Assembly (NCBI RefSeq): GCF_026624755.1 | Contig: NZ_JAPMXC010000001.1 | Location: 1,283,219 to 1,347,218 of the forward strand | Source of the DNA: Robbsia betulipollinis | Lineage (GTDB): Bacteria > Pseudomonadota > Gammaproteobacteria > Burkholderiales > Burkholderiaceae | Reading direction: 5' to 3' | DNA length: 64,000 nucleotides | Shown here: positions 43,321 to 51,775 of the stretch, in pieces | How the letters are laid out: each line of letters starts with the position of its first letter | Position numbering within the stretch: position 1 is the stretch's first letter | Program-made: the position numbers and the translations under genes | Notes under the pieces: model-generated | The model's database searches: none | What the model was told of the DNA's origin: nothing | Seen by the model: only the letters and a program-made list of their open reading frames with translations

Positions 43321-44151
43321 CTACGGCGACGCCTGTTTCCACCGGAACAAGCGACGTTCCGCCGGCTTGAGAATGCCGCCTTCGAGCAGCAACATGATGG
43401 CTACCAGCGCCAGCGTCCAGGCGAACACCTGGTCCGTCTGCACCAGATCGGCCGCCTGCCGCAGGCGATAGCCGATGCCGCTGGACGAGCCGATGGTTTC
43501 GGCGACGAGCGAGACCCGCCAGCCGAAACCGAACGCCAGCCGCGCGCCGGAAAAGAGATAGGGCAGGATCGACGGAAAAACGATCTTGCGCAGTGTGGCC
43601 AGCCGCGACAGCCGAAAACTGCGGGCCAGTTCGAGATAGTCCGCGGGCACGTTGACCACGCCCTGCCAGACGTTCGTGAGCACGAGCGGCATCGCCGTCA
43701 TGAAGACGACGAAGACAGTCGTGCCGTCGGAGATGCCGAACCAGATGATGGCGAAAATGGCCCAGATCGCCGACGACACGGTATTGATCACCGCCAGCAC
43801 GGGCGCGAAGAACTGGCGCAGCAGGCGGCTGCTGCCCAGCCCGAGCCCCAGCACGGTGCCGACGACCAGCGCGAGCGCGAAACCCGATACCACGCGTCCG
43901 AGCGTCGCTGCGACGTCGCGCGAAAAGCTCGCGGTATGCAGCAGCATCCACAGCGCCGCGCCGACTTTCTCCGGGCCGGGCAGGATGAAGGCCGGGACGC
44001 CGCGCGCGGCGAACGACCAGACGCCCAGCACGCCCGCGAGGAGCAGCACGCGCTGCGCGAGCAGCACGCCAAGCGATGCGAGGCGCGAAGGCGGCGACGT
44101 ACCGGACACGGAACGTGACGCGGCGCGCGGAGCGGAACGAAAAACGGGCAT
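43321..44151 (-). CDS. SsuC-like ABC transporter permease
   Basis: This 276-residue membrane protein has about six hydrophobic segments and the inner-membrane permease EAA-like loop (LELARSFRLSRLATLRKIVF), SILPYLFSGARLAFGFGWRV, typical for the SsuC/TauC family. It starts MPVFRSAPRAASR and ends two bases (44152-44154 gap) from the ATPase stop, so the two are co-translated. It forms the channel of the importer with the SBP downstream and the ATPase upstream. Confidence 0.9.
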   Translation of the reverse strand: MPVFRSAPRAASRSVSGTSPPSRLASLGVLLAQRVLLLAGVLGVWSFAARGVPAFILPGPEKVGAALWMLLHTASFSRDVAATLGRVVSGFALALVVGTVLGLGLGSSRLLRQFFAPVLAVINTVSSAIWAIFAIIWFGISDGTTVFVVFMTAMPLVLTNVWQGVVNVPADYLELARSFRLSRLATLRKIVFPSILPYLFSGARLAFGFGWRVSLVAETIGSSSGIGYRLRQAADLVQTDQVFAWTLALVAIMLLLEGGILKPAERRLFRWKQASP

Positions 44152-44154
44152 GTG

Positions 44155-44967
44155 CTAGACCTTCAATCGAAGTTGCCGCACGGCTTCGGCGACTGGCTGA
44201 TCGGTGGCGACGCGGGGGCGGGGCAGTACGACGGGGGCGATCTCGCCGATACGGCCCGGATGCGGGCGCAACAGCACGACGCGGTCCGCGAGGACGACCG
44301 CCTCCTCGATATCGTGGGTCACGAAAACGATGGTCATGCCCATCAGCGCTTTGATGCGCAGCACTTCGTCGTGCATCTGCGCACGCGTCGTGGGATCGAG
44401 CTTGGAAAACGGTTCGTCCATCAACAGCAAGGTCGGCCGCGTGACCAGACTGCGCGCCAGCGCCGCGCGGCTGCGCATGCCTCCCGACAGTTCATGCGGG
44501 TAGAGGCCCGCCGATGCCTCCAGTCCGACCAGTGCGACCGCTTCGCGTACGCGTTCCCGTCGTTCCAGCACCGGCACGTTCTGCGCTTCCAGGCCGAAAC
44601 CGACGTTCTGCGCCAGGGTCCGCCACGGCAGCAGACGATCCTCCTGGAACATATAGGCCAGCGACTGCCAGCCGGTGAACGCCTGCGCCGCAATTCCGTG
44701 ATAGGCGATGCTGCCGCCATCGGCGCGCAATAGCCCGGAGACGATATTGAGCAGGGTGCTCTTGCCGCACCCCGATGCACCCACCACGGCCACCACTTCG
44801 CCCGCGGCCACGTCGAAACCGATGTCCGCGAGTACCTGACGTTCGCCGAAATGCTTGTCGATATGCCGCAGCGATAACGCCGGCGCGGGCGCGGCGGCAA
44901 CCGTGCGCGCAATGCCCCCGCGTGATGGCGGATCCGGATCGACCCGCGTGGATGGCGTCACGCTCAT
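44155..44967 (-). CDS. SsuB-like ABC transporter ATPase
   Basis: This 270-residue ATPase has Walker A GASGCGKST (~residue 68), Q-loop MFQEDRLLPW, signature LSGGMRSR, Walker B LLLMDEPFSKLD and switch His in FVTHDIEEA, the complete set for an SsuB/TauB-type importer. The start ATG overlaps the stop of the GntR gene (ATGA), so regulator and transporter are in one transcript. An N-terminal ~30-residue extension is Pro/Ala-rich. Confidence 0.92.
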   Translation of the reverse strand: MSVTPSTRVDPDPPSRGGIARTVAAAPAPALSLRHIDKHFGERQVLADIGFDVAAGEVVAVVGASGCGKSTLLNIVSGLLRADGGSIAYHGIAAQAFTGWQSLAYMFQEDRLLPWRTLAQNVGFGLEAQNVPVLERRERVREAVALVGLEASAGLYPHELSGGMRSRAALARSLVTRPTLLLMDEPFSKLDPTTRAQMHDEVLRIKALMGMTIVFVTHDIEEAVVLADRVVLLRPHPGRIGEIAPVVLPRPRVATDQPVAEAVRQLRLKV

Positions 44968-45722
44968 GACCTGTACCCTGCGCGCTTGAACGCGGCAAGC
45001 GGCGCGCGCGCCTGCGACAGACTCTCGTAGACTTTCTCGAGCGTCATCGCCTGGAACGTCTCGATATGCCGCCGTGCGATGAGTTCCGCGCGCTTGCCGT
45101 CCCCCGCCTCGAAGGCATCGATCAGCGCGTGATGATCGTGCTTGATTTCCGGCTTCTGCTTCTGCACGCCAAAACCCATCGCGACCAGCCGCGACATCTC
45201 GTCGAACAGCCCGCACAGGATCCGGTACAAGCGGTGATTGCCGGAGGCCGCGGCGATCGTCAGATGAAATGCCTTGTTCGCATCGAGAAACACGCCGATC
45301 TGCGAGTCGAGGTCGAGCACCGGATGCGGCACCCGGCAGGCCGCCTCGTACTGCCGCAGCAATGCGATATCCACCTTGCCCACCGCCAGATTCGCCGCCA
45401 GTGGCTCCAGGGCCACGCGCAACGCGAAGACTTCCTCCACGTCCTTGAGCGTGATGCCCGCGATCCGGTATCCCTGCCGCGGAATCGCGGCGAGAAACCC
45501 TTCCTGCACCAGGCGGATCAATGCATGGCGGCAACTGTTCTTGCCCAAACCATAGCGCCGCATCAGTTCCGGTTCCGTCACCATCGCTTCCGGCGCGAGG
45601 CGGCAGGACAGCACATCGGCGCGAATCGCCACATAGGCTTCTTCAGCGCGCGGACCATCCGCGGGCGGCGGTGCCGGCGATGGGCGGGACGACGTATCGG
45701 TGCGATCGGCGAGTGAGGTCAT
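44964..45722 (-). CDS. GntR/FadR-subfamily regulator of the catabolic operon
   Basis: This 252-residue regulator has the GntR winged helix after a Pro-rich lead (AYVAIRADVLSCRLAPEAMV, ELMRRYGLGKNSCRHALIRL, GFLAAIPRQGYRIAGI) and an FCD-type helical ligand domain (VEEVFALRVALEPLAANLAV, FHLTIAAASGNHRLYRI, KHDHHALIDAFEAGDGKRAE) with His residues for a metal-bound ligand. It is the first gene of an eight-gene leftward operon and diverges from the aldolase gene, so it should control both directions, released by a pathway acid. Confidence 0.9.
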   Translation of the reverse strand: MTSLADRTDTSSRPSPAPPPADGPRAEEAYVAIRADVLSCRLAPEAMVTEPELMRRYGLGKNSCRHALIRLVQEGFLAAIPRQGYRIAGITLKDVEEVFALRVALEPLAANLAVGKVDIALLRQYEAACRVPHPVLDLDSQIGVFLDANKAFHLTIAAASGNHRLYRILCGLFDEMSRLVAMGFGVQKQKPEIKHDHHALIDAFEAGDGKRAELIARRHIETFQAMTLEKVYESLSQARAPLAAFKRAGYRS

Positions 45723-46019
45723 CTGAACAGCATCGTGGTGGGCTCACGAAAACGGAGTGGGATGTTCAACGAGCACTCATGCTAGTGCAGAAAATTGTTT
45801 GTCATAAATGAAAACGACAGCTATCGATATGCCTGAAACGGGCAAAGGCCGCTGGACGCATGGCGTTCCTTCACCGCGAATATGATTATGCGATTCGCAT
45901 GGTTCGCCCCACGGCCGGGCGATGATAGGCTGCGTTGAAACCGACCCTGGCATGCGCGAGCAGTGTGATACGTACGGCAGGGCGACCATTTCCGAGGATC
46001 GCGATATAAGGATCGCCAC
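45723..46019. promoter_or_regulatory. Divergent promoter region between gntR and the class II aldolase
   Basis: The 297-bp gap is AT-richer than its surroundings around 45775-45815 (AAAATTGTTTGTCATAAATG) and separates two divergent units. A GntR operator is expected here but no clean palindrome was found by eye. GAGGATCG-like sequence precedes the aldolase ATG. Confidence 0.45.
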
Positions 46020-46832
46020 ATGAGTATCGTCACGTTTCCCGCAGCGGCGCCGCCTTCCCCGACGCCCCCGGTGCGCCGCTTCTGGTTCGACGAAACGCCT
46101 CCCCGAACGAGCCACGCCGCCGAGCGGCGCCACCGCCAGACCCGGCTCGCCGGCGCGTTCCGTCTGTTCGCGCGTTACGGGTTCGACCAGGGCCTCGCCG
46201 GGCACATCACCGCCCGCGACCCCGAATGGACCGATCATTTCTGGGTGAACCCGCTGGGACGGCATTTCTCGCGTATCCGCGTGTCGGACCTGCTGCTGGT
46301 CAATGGCCGGGGCGAGATCGTCGCGGGCAAGGGACCGCTCAATCAGGCCGCCTTCGCGATTCACGCGGCCATTCACGAAGCCCATCCGCAGCTCGTTGCC
46401 GCGGCGCACACGCATTCGCTGTATGGCAAGGCGTGGTCGACGCTGGGACGCAAGCTCGATCCCCTGACCCAGGACGCCTGCTCCTTCTACGAAGACCATG
46501 CGCTGTTCGACGACTTCCGCGGCGTGGTCCTCGACACCGGTGAGGGCGCGCGCATCGCCGAGGCCCTTGGCGCCAACAAGGCGGTGATCCTGAAGAACCA
46601 CGGGATCCTCACCGCGGGGCCGAGCGTCGAGGCCGCGGCATGGTGGTACATCGCGCTGGATAATGCCTGCCATGCGCAACTGCTCGCGGAAGCGGCCGGC
46701 GATCCGCAGCCGATTCCGCACGACGTCGCTACCTTGACGCACGCACAGGTGGGCCGGCCGGGCGGCGCGCTGTTCTCCTTCGAGAGCCTGTACGAGGGTC
46801 TGGTGGAGGCCGAACCCGATCTGCTCGATTAG
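46020..46832 (+). CDS. Class II aldolase/adducin-domain protein
   Basis: This 270-residue protein has the class II aldolase pattern: LAGAFRLFARYGFDQGLAGH, ITARDPEWTDHFWVNPLG, HPQLVAAAHTHSLYGKAWST with the metal-binding HTH, and VILKNHGILTAGPSVEAAAW with the third His. Family members cleave or decarboxylate hydroxy-acid substrates via a zinc enolate. It is divergent from and probably co-regulated with the leftward operon. Its stop overlaps that of the PepSY gene on the other strand by three bases. Confidence 0.9.
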   Translation: MSIVTFPAAAPPSPTPPVRRFWFDETPPRTSHAAERRHRQTRLAGAFRLFARYGFDQGLAGHITARDPEWTDHFWVNPLGRHFSRIRVSDLLLVNGRGEIVAGKGPLNQAAFAIHAAIHEAHPQLVAAAHTHSLYGKAWSTLGRKLDPLTQDACSFYEDHALFDDFRGVVLDTGEGARIAEALGANKAVILKNHGILTAGPSVEAAAWWYIALDNACHAQLLAEAAGDPQPIPHDVATLTHAQVGRPGGALFSFESLYEGLVEAEPDLLD

Positions 46833-48376
46833 CCGCGCAAGCGAGGGACGGCGGCGCGCCCGCGCGCGTGCATGACGACGTCGCACGCAATGAAGCACAG
46901 CACGCTGACGCCCAACGTCGGCAAGGCATAGCCCACGACCACGGCCGTCGTCGCCACCGCCATCCGGACGCGCCACGACAGGCGCCGGAACGTGCCGAGA
47001 GGACCCGGCGCACGCCGGTGCGGCACCGGATCCGGCATGCCGTCTGGAAGGACTGCCGCGAACGCCCCCCTGACGCCGCGAACGCGGCGGCGGCGCCACG
47101 CCATCCGATAGCCCCAGATCACCATCACTGCAAGCCCCACGCCGAAAGCGGCCAGCAGCAGTTGATTCGCCAGGCCGAACAGCGTCCCCATGTGCGCGTC
47201 GATACCCCAGCGCGTAAGCTTGGCCGCCAGCGGGTAATCGGCGAAGCGGCTGGTGTCGAGCACCGCGAGCGTGCGCGGGTCGACCGCGACGGCATCGACA
47301 TGCGTGGGCCAGCGTCGGTCGATTTCGGTGACGGTCCAGGCACGGTCGGCCGACACGGGCGGGCGGATCTCGACCTGGTCCGACCCGACGCCCGCCCGAC
47401 GCGCGGCCGCCAGCACCGGCTCGAACAGGGATGCATCGAGTGCCGGTTTCGCCACGGCGGTGCCGGAATGGATGTCGGGCATGTCGGGCATGTCGGGCAT
47501 GTCGGGCATGTCGGGCAGCGGCACGGCGGCGGGCGGGGACGGCGCGCGCGCAGGCATCGGCACGGGCGCCGGCAACAGGGTCGATACCGTCGGCGTCGAC
47601 CAGCGCAGCGCCGCGCGCAGCACGCCGATGTTCGCGCCTGCCCACTGCGACCAGGTCAGGCCCGTCGCCGAGAAAAACAACAAGCCGGCGCACAGGCACA
47701 GACCCAGCGTGGCGTGCCGGCGTCGCAGGCCGCTCGGCCGGCCGGGTCGGCGCCGCCGGGCCCACCACAGCACGAGCCCGCCCACCGCGGCGATCCACAG
47801 CCAGGAGGCGGCGAGTTCGCTGTACAGTCGGCCCACGTCGCCCAACAGCAATCCTCGATGGAACTGATCGATCCAACCGCGCAGCGGCAGGACGCCGGCG
47901 GTGCCATACACGATCAGGTCGCCCCTTATCGCGCCCGTCGCGGCGTCGACGAAGACCGCGCGGCTTTCCGATGGGCGCAGATCCGGCCGCGAGAACATGA
48001 CGCGCGTATTGCTCCCGGCGGTGGCGGGCCGCACCGCTACAAGGTGCGCCGCGGCGCCCGCCTCGGCCTGCGCCGCAGCGATTTGACGGTCCAGGGACAG
48101 CGCAGGGCCGCGACTATCGGTGTAAAGCGCCCTGGCATAGATCAGGCGCTCGAGCTGCGGGGTCAAGGCGTAGAACACGCCGCTCAAGGCGGCGACCAGC
48201 ATGAAGGGGCCGACGAATACGCCGACGTAGCAATGCAGGCGCGTGAGCAGCGCGAGGAGTGGGTGTAAAGCGTCGGGGGGCGAAGCGTCGGGGCACGCCT
48301 CGGCCGCATGCGAAGCAGCGGCCGGGCGCAACGGACGAGCGTCGCTCGCCGTCCCGGAAATCGACGGAATGGGCAT
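46829..48376 (-). CDS. PepSY-domain transmembrane protein (iron/metal reductase-like)
   Basis: This 515-residue protein has the PepSY-associated TM layout: LLALLTRLHCYVGVFVGPFM and an LSGVFYALTP helix, large periplasmic parts, GWIDQFHRGLLLGDVGRLYS, then two later helices (LYSELAASWLWIAAVGGLVL, GLCLCAGLLFFSATGLTWSQ) and WGIDAHMGTLFGLANQLLLA. This group (PiuB/YccF-like) is linked to siderophore-iron reduction or uptake. A Met-Asp-Pro repeat is in the second periplasmic loop. I use the ATG at 48376; the ORF extends to 48523 with an Ala/Ser-rich lead that overlaps the upstream gene. Confidence 0.82.
   Translation of the reverse strand: MPIPSISGTASDARPLRPAAASHAAEACPDASPPDALHPLLALLTRLHCYVGVFVGPFMLVAALSGVFYALTPQLERLIYARALYTDSRGPALSLDRQIAAAQAEAGAAAHLVAVRPATAGSNTRVMFSRPDLRPSESRAVFVDAATGAIRGDLIVYGTAGVLPLRGWIDQFHRGLLLGDVGRLYSELAASWLWIAAVGGLVLWWARRRRPGRPSGLRRRHATLGLCLCAGLLFFSATGLTWSQWAGANIGVLRAALRWSTPTVSTLLPAPVPMPARAPSPPAAVPLPDMPDMPDMPDMPDIHSGTAVAKPALDASLFEPVLAAARRAGVGSDQVEIRPPVSADRAWTVTEIDRRWPTHVDAVAVDPRTLAVLDTSRFADYPLAAKLTRWGIDAHMGTLFGLANQLLLAAFGVGLAVMVIWGYRMAWRRRRVRGVRGAFAAVLPDGMPDPVPHRRAPGPLGTFRRLSWRVRMAVATTAVVVGYALPTLGVSVLCFIACDVVMHARGRAAVPRLRG
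47472..47516. repeat. Five exact copies of a 9-bp tandem repeat inside the PepSY gene
   Basis: ATGTCGGGC is repeated five times in exact register from 47472. On the coding (minus) strand it encodes DMP repeats (PDMPDMPDMPDMPD) in a predicted periplasmic loop. Being a multiple of three, copy-number change would keep the frame, so it can vary in length without inactivating the gene. Confidence 0.9.
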
Positions 48377-48440
48377 AAAGGATTTCGCTGAAAATGAACA
48401 CGCCGACGTAACATCTCGAAAAGACGTCGGGGGAACGGAG

Positions 48441-49121
48441 TCAGGCGAAGCCGGGGGGCCCACGTGCCGCTGGCGGACCGCTGAACGGACGGCGGATGAG
48501 GACACGGCGACGATCGGGGCCATACACCTTGGCGGCCAGCGTCGGCGAGAAAAGAAACATCCACACCACCGTCGCGATCAACGTCGCGCACAGCGCTGCC
48601 GTGAACGCGCAGGGCGCGTCGGCCGATGGCCGCTCTTCGTCGTCGTTCCCCGTCACGGAAACGCCCGCCCGCGCGGCCGGTACGGGGTCCGCTCGGCGAG
48701 GGCCCGATCCCGTCCAGCGGGCCGGCGGCCGCGCCGGGGGAGCGGCGCTCAATTGCCTGTCGACGTCTTTCATGCCGCGCAAACGCGGCACATCGCCCAT
48801 GCCCCGCATGCCTTGCATCGGCGCCATGAACGCCGCCGCCGATTCTCGCGAGGCTCCCGCCGAGGAACGCACATCCGCGCGACCTGCGCGACGCATCAAC
48901 CCTGCCATGGTCACCGCGCCATGCCCGCTGCAAAAGACCATTCCGAACGCACCCGCCGGCGCGTTCGCGTCGAGCATGAAACCGGCCGGGACGAACGCGC
49001 GCAACAGGACGGCGAGGACCAGCAAGGCAGCCCAGCTCTTCGTCATCCAGCGGAGAAACGCGTGCTTTGTTCGGGAGCAATGGCCTGACGACAGGCGGCG
49101 GGAAGAAACCATGGGCGACAT
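48441..49121 (-). CDS. DUF2946-type membrane protein
   Basis: This 226-residue protein has a basic N-terminus, a first hydrophobic segment (WAALLVLAVLLRAFVPAGFM), the DUF2946-type FCSGHG motif shortly after (GMVFCSGHGAVTMAGL), a long Pro/Ala/Arg-rich loop and a second membrane segment (LCATLIATVVWMFLFSPTLA). DUF2946 proteins are often near copper or metal genes; role is unknown. It lies upstream of and in line with the PepSY gene, 64 bp away, so the two are probably one transcript. The ATG at 49121 is a choice among several in-frame starts (49112, 49046). Confidence 0.65.
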   Translation of the reverse strand: MSPMVSSRRLSSGHCSRTKHAFLRWMTKSWAALLVLAVLLRAFVPAGFMLDANAPAGAFGMVFCSGHGAVTMAGLMRRAGRADVRSSAGASRESAAAFMAPMQGMRGMGDVPRLRGMKDVDRQLSAAPPARPPARWTGSGPRRADPVPAARAGVSVTGNDDEERPSADAPCAFTAALCATLIATVVWMFLFSPTLAAKVYGPDRRRVLIRRPFSGPPAARGPPGFA

Positions 49122-50233
49122 TCTACAGCGCGCCTCGTAGCGGAGCAGTCCCGGCGCATAGCATCTGCCAAGCCGACAGGCCGCGATCGACACACTATGG
49201 GCACCGGCACGATGCGGGCGCCGCCAGCGCGCCCCTGGACGGCCATCTTCCCCGAGCTTTCGTCGATCTTCTTCATCGTACTGTGCACCTCTCCTACCAC
49301 GGTCCCGCCCGCCAGGGAGCTGTTGCGCGCCACGACAGTCAATTCATTGGCCATCTCGGCGTTTTCCGCGTTCTGTTTGACGGTCTGGGTCAGTTGCGCC
49401 ATGCTCGCGGCCGTTTGCGCCAGCGCGGCGGCCTGTTCTCCGGTCCGCGAGGACAGATCCAGATTGCCGCTGGCGATGCTTTCCGCGGCGTGGCGAATCG
49501 TCGAGACGGTACCGGCCAGACTGAGCTTGACCGCCGACAAGGCGCGCAGCAGTTGCCCCATTTCATCGGTCGAACGCACCACGACTGGTCGCCGCAGATC
49601 GCCCTGTTCCATTTCCGAGAAATGCGACAAGGCCGTCTCGAGCGGACCGGTGATCGCGCGCAGCAGGCTGCGAATCGTCAAGGCGGCGGCCAGCAGGGCG
49701 ACGACGAGCGCAACCATCACCAGGTTGCGCACCCACGCATAGTTCGCAAGCGCCGCATCGTAGAGTTGCTTCGCCTCCGTGCTCTGATAGCTCGTCAGCT
49801 TTTCGCTCGCTTCCCGGAACGGGCGAAAAGCGGTGCCGATCTCGCTATTGGCGGCATTCAGCGTGGCGGTATCCGCATGGGTGCGAATGGCGTTCGCGAA
49901 CACGTCGATTTTTGCATAGAGATCGCCGCGCCGCTCGGCGGTGGCGCGAGCCAGGTCGGCCTCCGTCGCACCCCGTGGCAGCGTCATGTAGCTTGCCCAC
50001 GCCGCATCGGAGACGGCGTGGAGATCCGCGGCCGCGCTCAGCGCGGACTCAGGCGCCGTGGTCGACAGCATCAGTGCGGCACGATCGAGTGTCGTGCGCA
50101 CCTGCAGCGTCGCCGCCTGCGCGATGCCCAGCTTCGTCGCGCCGGCGAGTTCGTGCGCATAGACATCTTGCAACCCGCCCACCGCCTTGGCCATGCCGTA
50201 GAGGCCGAGCCCGCCGATACCGATCAACATCAT
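49043..50233 (-). pseudogene. Methyl-accepting chemotaxis protein truncated at both ends
   Basis: The frame starts within the first membrane helix (MMLIGIGGLGLYGMAKAV), has a helical periplasmic domain, a second helix (LVMVALVVALLAAALTI), a HAMP (LLRAITGPLETALSHFSEME), then the methylation helix (ESIASGNLDLSSRTGEQAAA, LTQTVKQNAENAEMANELTV). Similarity ends at ESSGKMA (~49240), just before the universally conserved signalling tip, and the rest of the frame is unrelated and Arg/Pro-rich. Without the tip it cannot bind CheA/CheW. The N-terminal cytoplasmic residues are also missing. It joins directly to a decayed acetyltransferase. Confidence 0.85.
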
Positions 50234-50710
50234 GATCGCGCCCCATCGATGCGCAGGTAACGCGGCGACACGCCTTCGTATCCGAATCCCAGCCCACGCA
50301 CCGGCGCGACCGACGCGACATTTCCCGGCTGGATGTTCGCCTCCAGCCGGTGCAGGCCGAGTTCGTCGAACGCATGGGCGCGGCCGCGCGTACGGCCTCG
50401 CGCATCCGCCCGGTGCGGTCGAACTCCGCCATTCCGTAGTAGCCGAGGTAAGCGCTGGGGAAAACGCCCATGACGATCTCGCTGTCTCGCTGAGATTGAC
50501 GACGCCAGCGATCCGGTTCGATGCCGCGCCCCGTGCGACGAGACCGACGTTCGCGCCGGTGAGTCCCGCGCGCGAACCAGGTATCGAAGCCCGCCTGATC
50601 CGTGAACGTGCTCACCAGGGAGCGTGGTACGCGCGACTCGCCGGATTCGCGGCGATCAACACGACGACATCGGCGCGCATGACGCGGTGCACATGAATGA
50701 CGGGATGCAT
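50230..50710 (-). pseudogene. Frameshifted RimJ/RimL-type GNAT acetyltransferase
   Basis: No single frame codes for it, but pieces in successive frames read as one protein: MHPVIHVHRVMRADVVVLIA then ASRAYHAPW; then STFTDQAGFDTWFARG; then NRIAGVVNLSE; then FPSAYLGYYGMAEFDRTGRM and REAVRA; then FDELGLHRLEANIQPGNVAS and LGFGYEGVSPRYLRIDGA to a stop. This matches a RimJ-like N-acetyltransferase from start to near end. At least four frame changes are needed, so it is an old pseudogene. It is joined to the truncated chemoreceptor at its 3' end. Confidence 0.8.
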
Positions 50711-50786
50711 GGTTGCCTTCAACGTAAATTTTTGCGATGGCGACGGGACTTCCGTTGCGCAAGGCACCGGCGTTCGGCTGTCGACC

Positions 50787-51680
50787 CTACGTAACGGTGT
50801 TCCTGATCTCGTCGATGAAAGCACGCAGTCCGGCGGGTACGTGGCGATGGCCGGGATAATACAAAAAGAGACCGGGAATCATTGGGCACCATGTATCCAG
50901 AACGCTCACGAGTCGGCCTTCGTCGAGCCAGGCGCGCGCCACCCCTTCCGGTACATAGGCGATGCCCATTCCCGCTGCCGCCGCTTCGACCAGCAGCGCG
51001 CTATTGTCGAGCGTGAGGACGCCGGGCACGTCGATCGTCACTTCCTGACCATGCTTGCCGAACTCCCAGCGATACCGTTTACCGCTTGGCAGACGTTGCC
51101 GGATGCAATGATGGGCGCGGAGATCGTCCGGGGTCACGATAGGTTTGCGACCTGCGAGATAGCCAGGGGCCGCCACTGCCAGGAAACGCAGATCCGGTCC
51201 AAGCGGAATCGCCACCATGTCCGGCGACAAGGATTCACCGAGCCGGACGCCGGCGTCGAACCCCTGCTCGACGATGTCCACGAGCCGCCCCTCGGCGACC
51301 AGGTCGAGCGACATTTCGGGATAACGTGCGAGGTAACGGGGCACCACCGTATGCAGAAGCAGGCGGATCGCGCTTTCGCTACCGTTGATCCTGAGCGTGC
51401 CGCTGGGTTGCCCCCGCGCATCGGCCACGGCGTCCAACGCCGCGTCGAGGTCGCCGAGCACCGGCCTGATGCGCGCCAGCAGTTGCTCCCCGGCCTCGGT
51501 CGGCGACACGCTGCGTGTGGTGCGGTGGAGCAAGCGCACGCCAAGACCACGCTCCAGGCCGCGCATCGCATGACTCAGCGATGAGGGTGATACACCCAGC
51601 ACATCCGCCGCAACGCGAAAGCTGCGATGCGTGGCAATGGTCGAAAAAGCGGTGAGGTCGACAAGCGTCGGTTTAACCAT
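50787..51680 (-). CDS. LysR-family regulator
   Basis: This 297-residue regulator has a LysR winged helix ([60 protein letters not shown]) and an effector domain ([40 protein letters not shown]). The GE(Q/R)LL and [13 protein letters not shown] blocks fit the group that controls adjacent oxidoreductases. It is divergent from the SDR gene with a 19-bp inverted repeat in the gap, so it likely activates or represses that enzyme. Confidence 0.92.
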   Translation of the reverse strand: MVKPTLVDLTAFSTIATHRSFRVAADVLGVSPSSLSHAMRGLERGLGVRLLHRTTRSVSPTEAGEQLLARIRPVLGDLDAALDAVADARGQPSGTLRINGSESAIRLLLHTVVPRYLARYPEMSLDLVAEGRLVDIVEQGFDAGVRLGESLSPDMVAIPLGPDLRFLAVAAPGYLAGRKPIVTPDDLRAHHCIRQRLPSGKRYRWEFGKHGQEVTIDVPGVLTLDNSALLVEAAAAGMGIAYVPEGVARAWLDEGRLVSVLDTWCPMIPGLFLYYPGHRHVPAGLRAFIDEIRNTVT

Positions 51681-51699
51681 TCGTGAAAATTCTTCATGA
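51681..51699. promoter_or_regulatory. Inverted repeat between lysR and the SDR gene (candidate LysR site)
   Basis: TCGTGAA and TTCATGA are inverted arms (one mismatch) around AATTC. The site begins one base beyond the lysR start codon and lies 77 bp upstream of the SDR start, where an autoregulatory LysR site is expected. It does not strictly follow T-N11-A with exact arms. Confidence 0.45.
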
Positions 51700-51775
51700 G
51701 ACCATCCACACTATAGCCGTTTATCGCACGAACATCTGCTTCTACACTGGCCGCCTGACCACTGGGGAGATCCTC

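Noticed and set aside
45777-47876. 699-residue minus-strand ORF across the aldolase and PepSY genes
   Set aside because: It spans two real genes in wrong frames and has no domain character.
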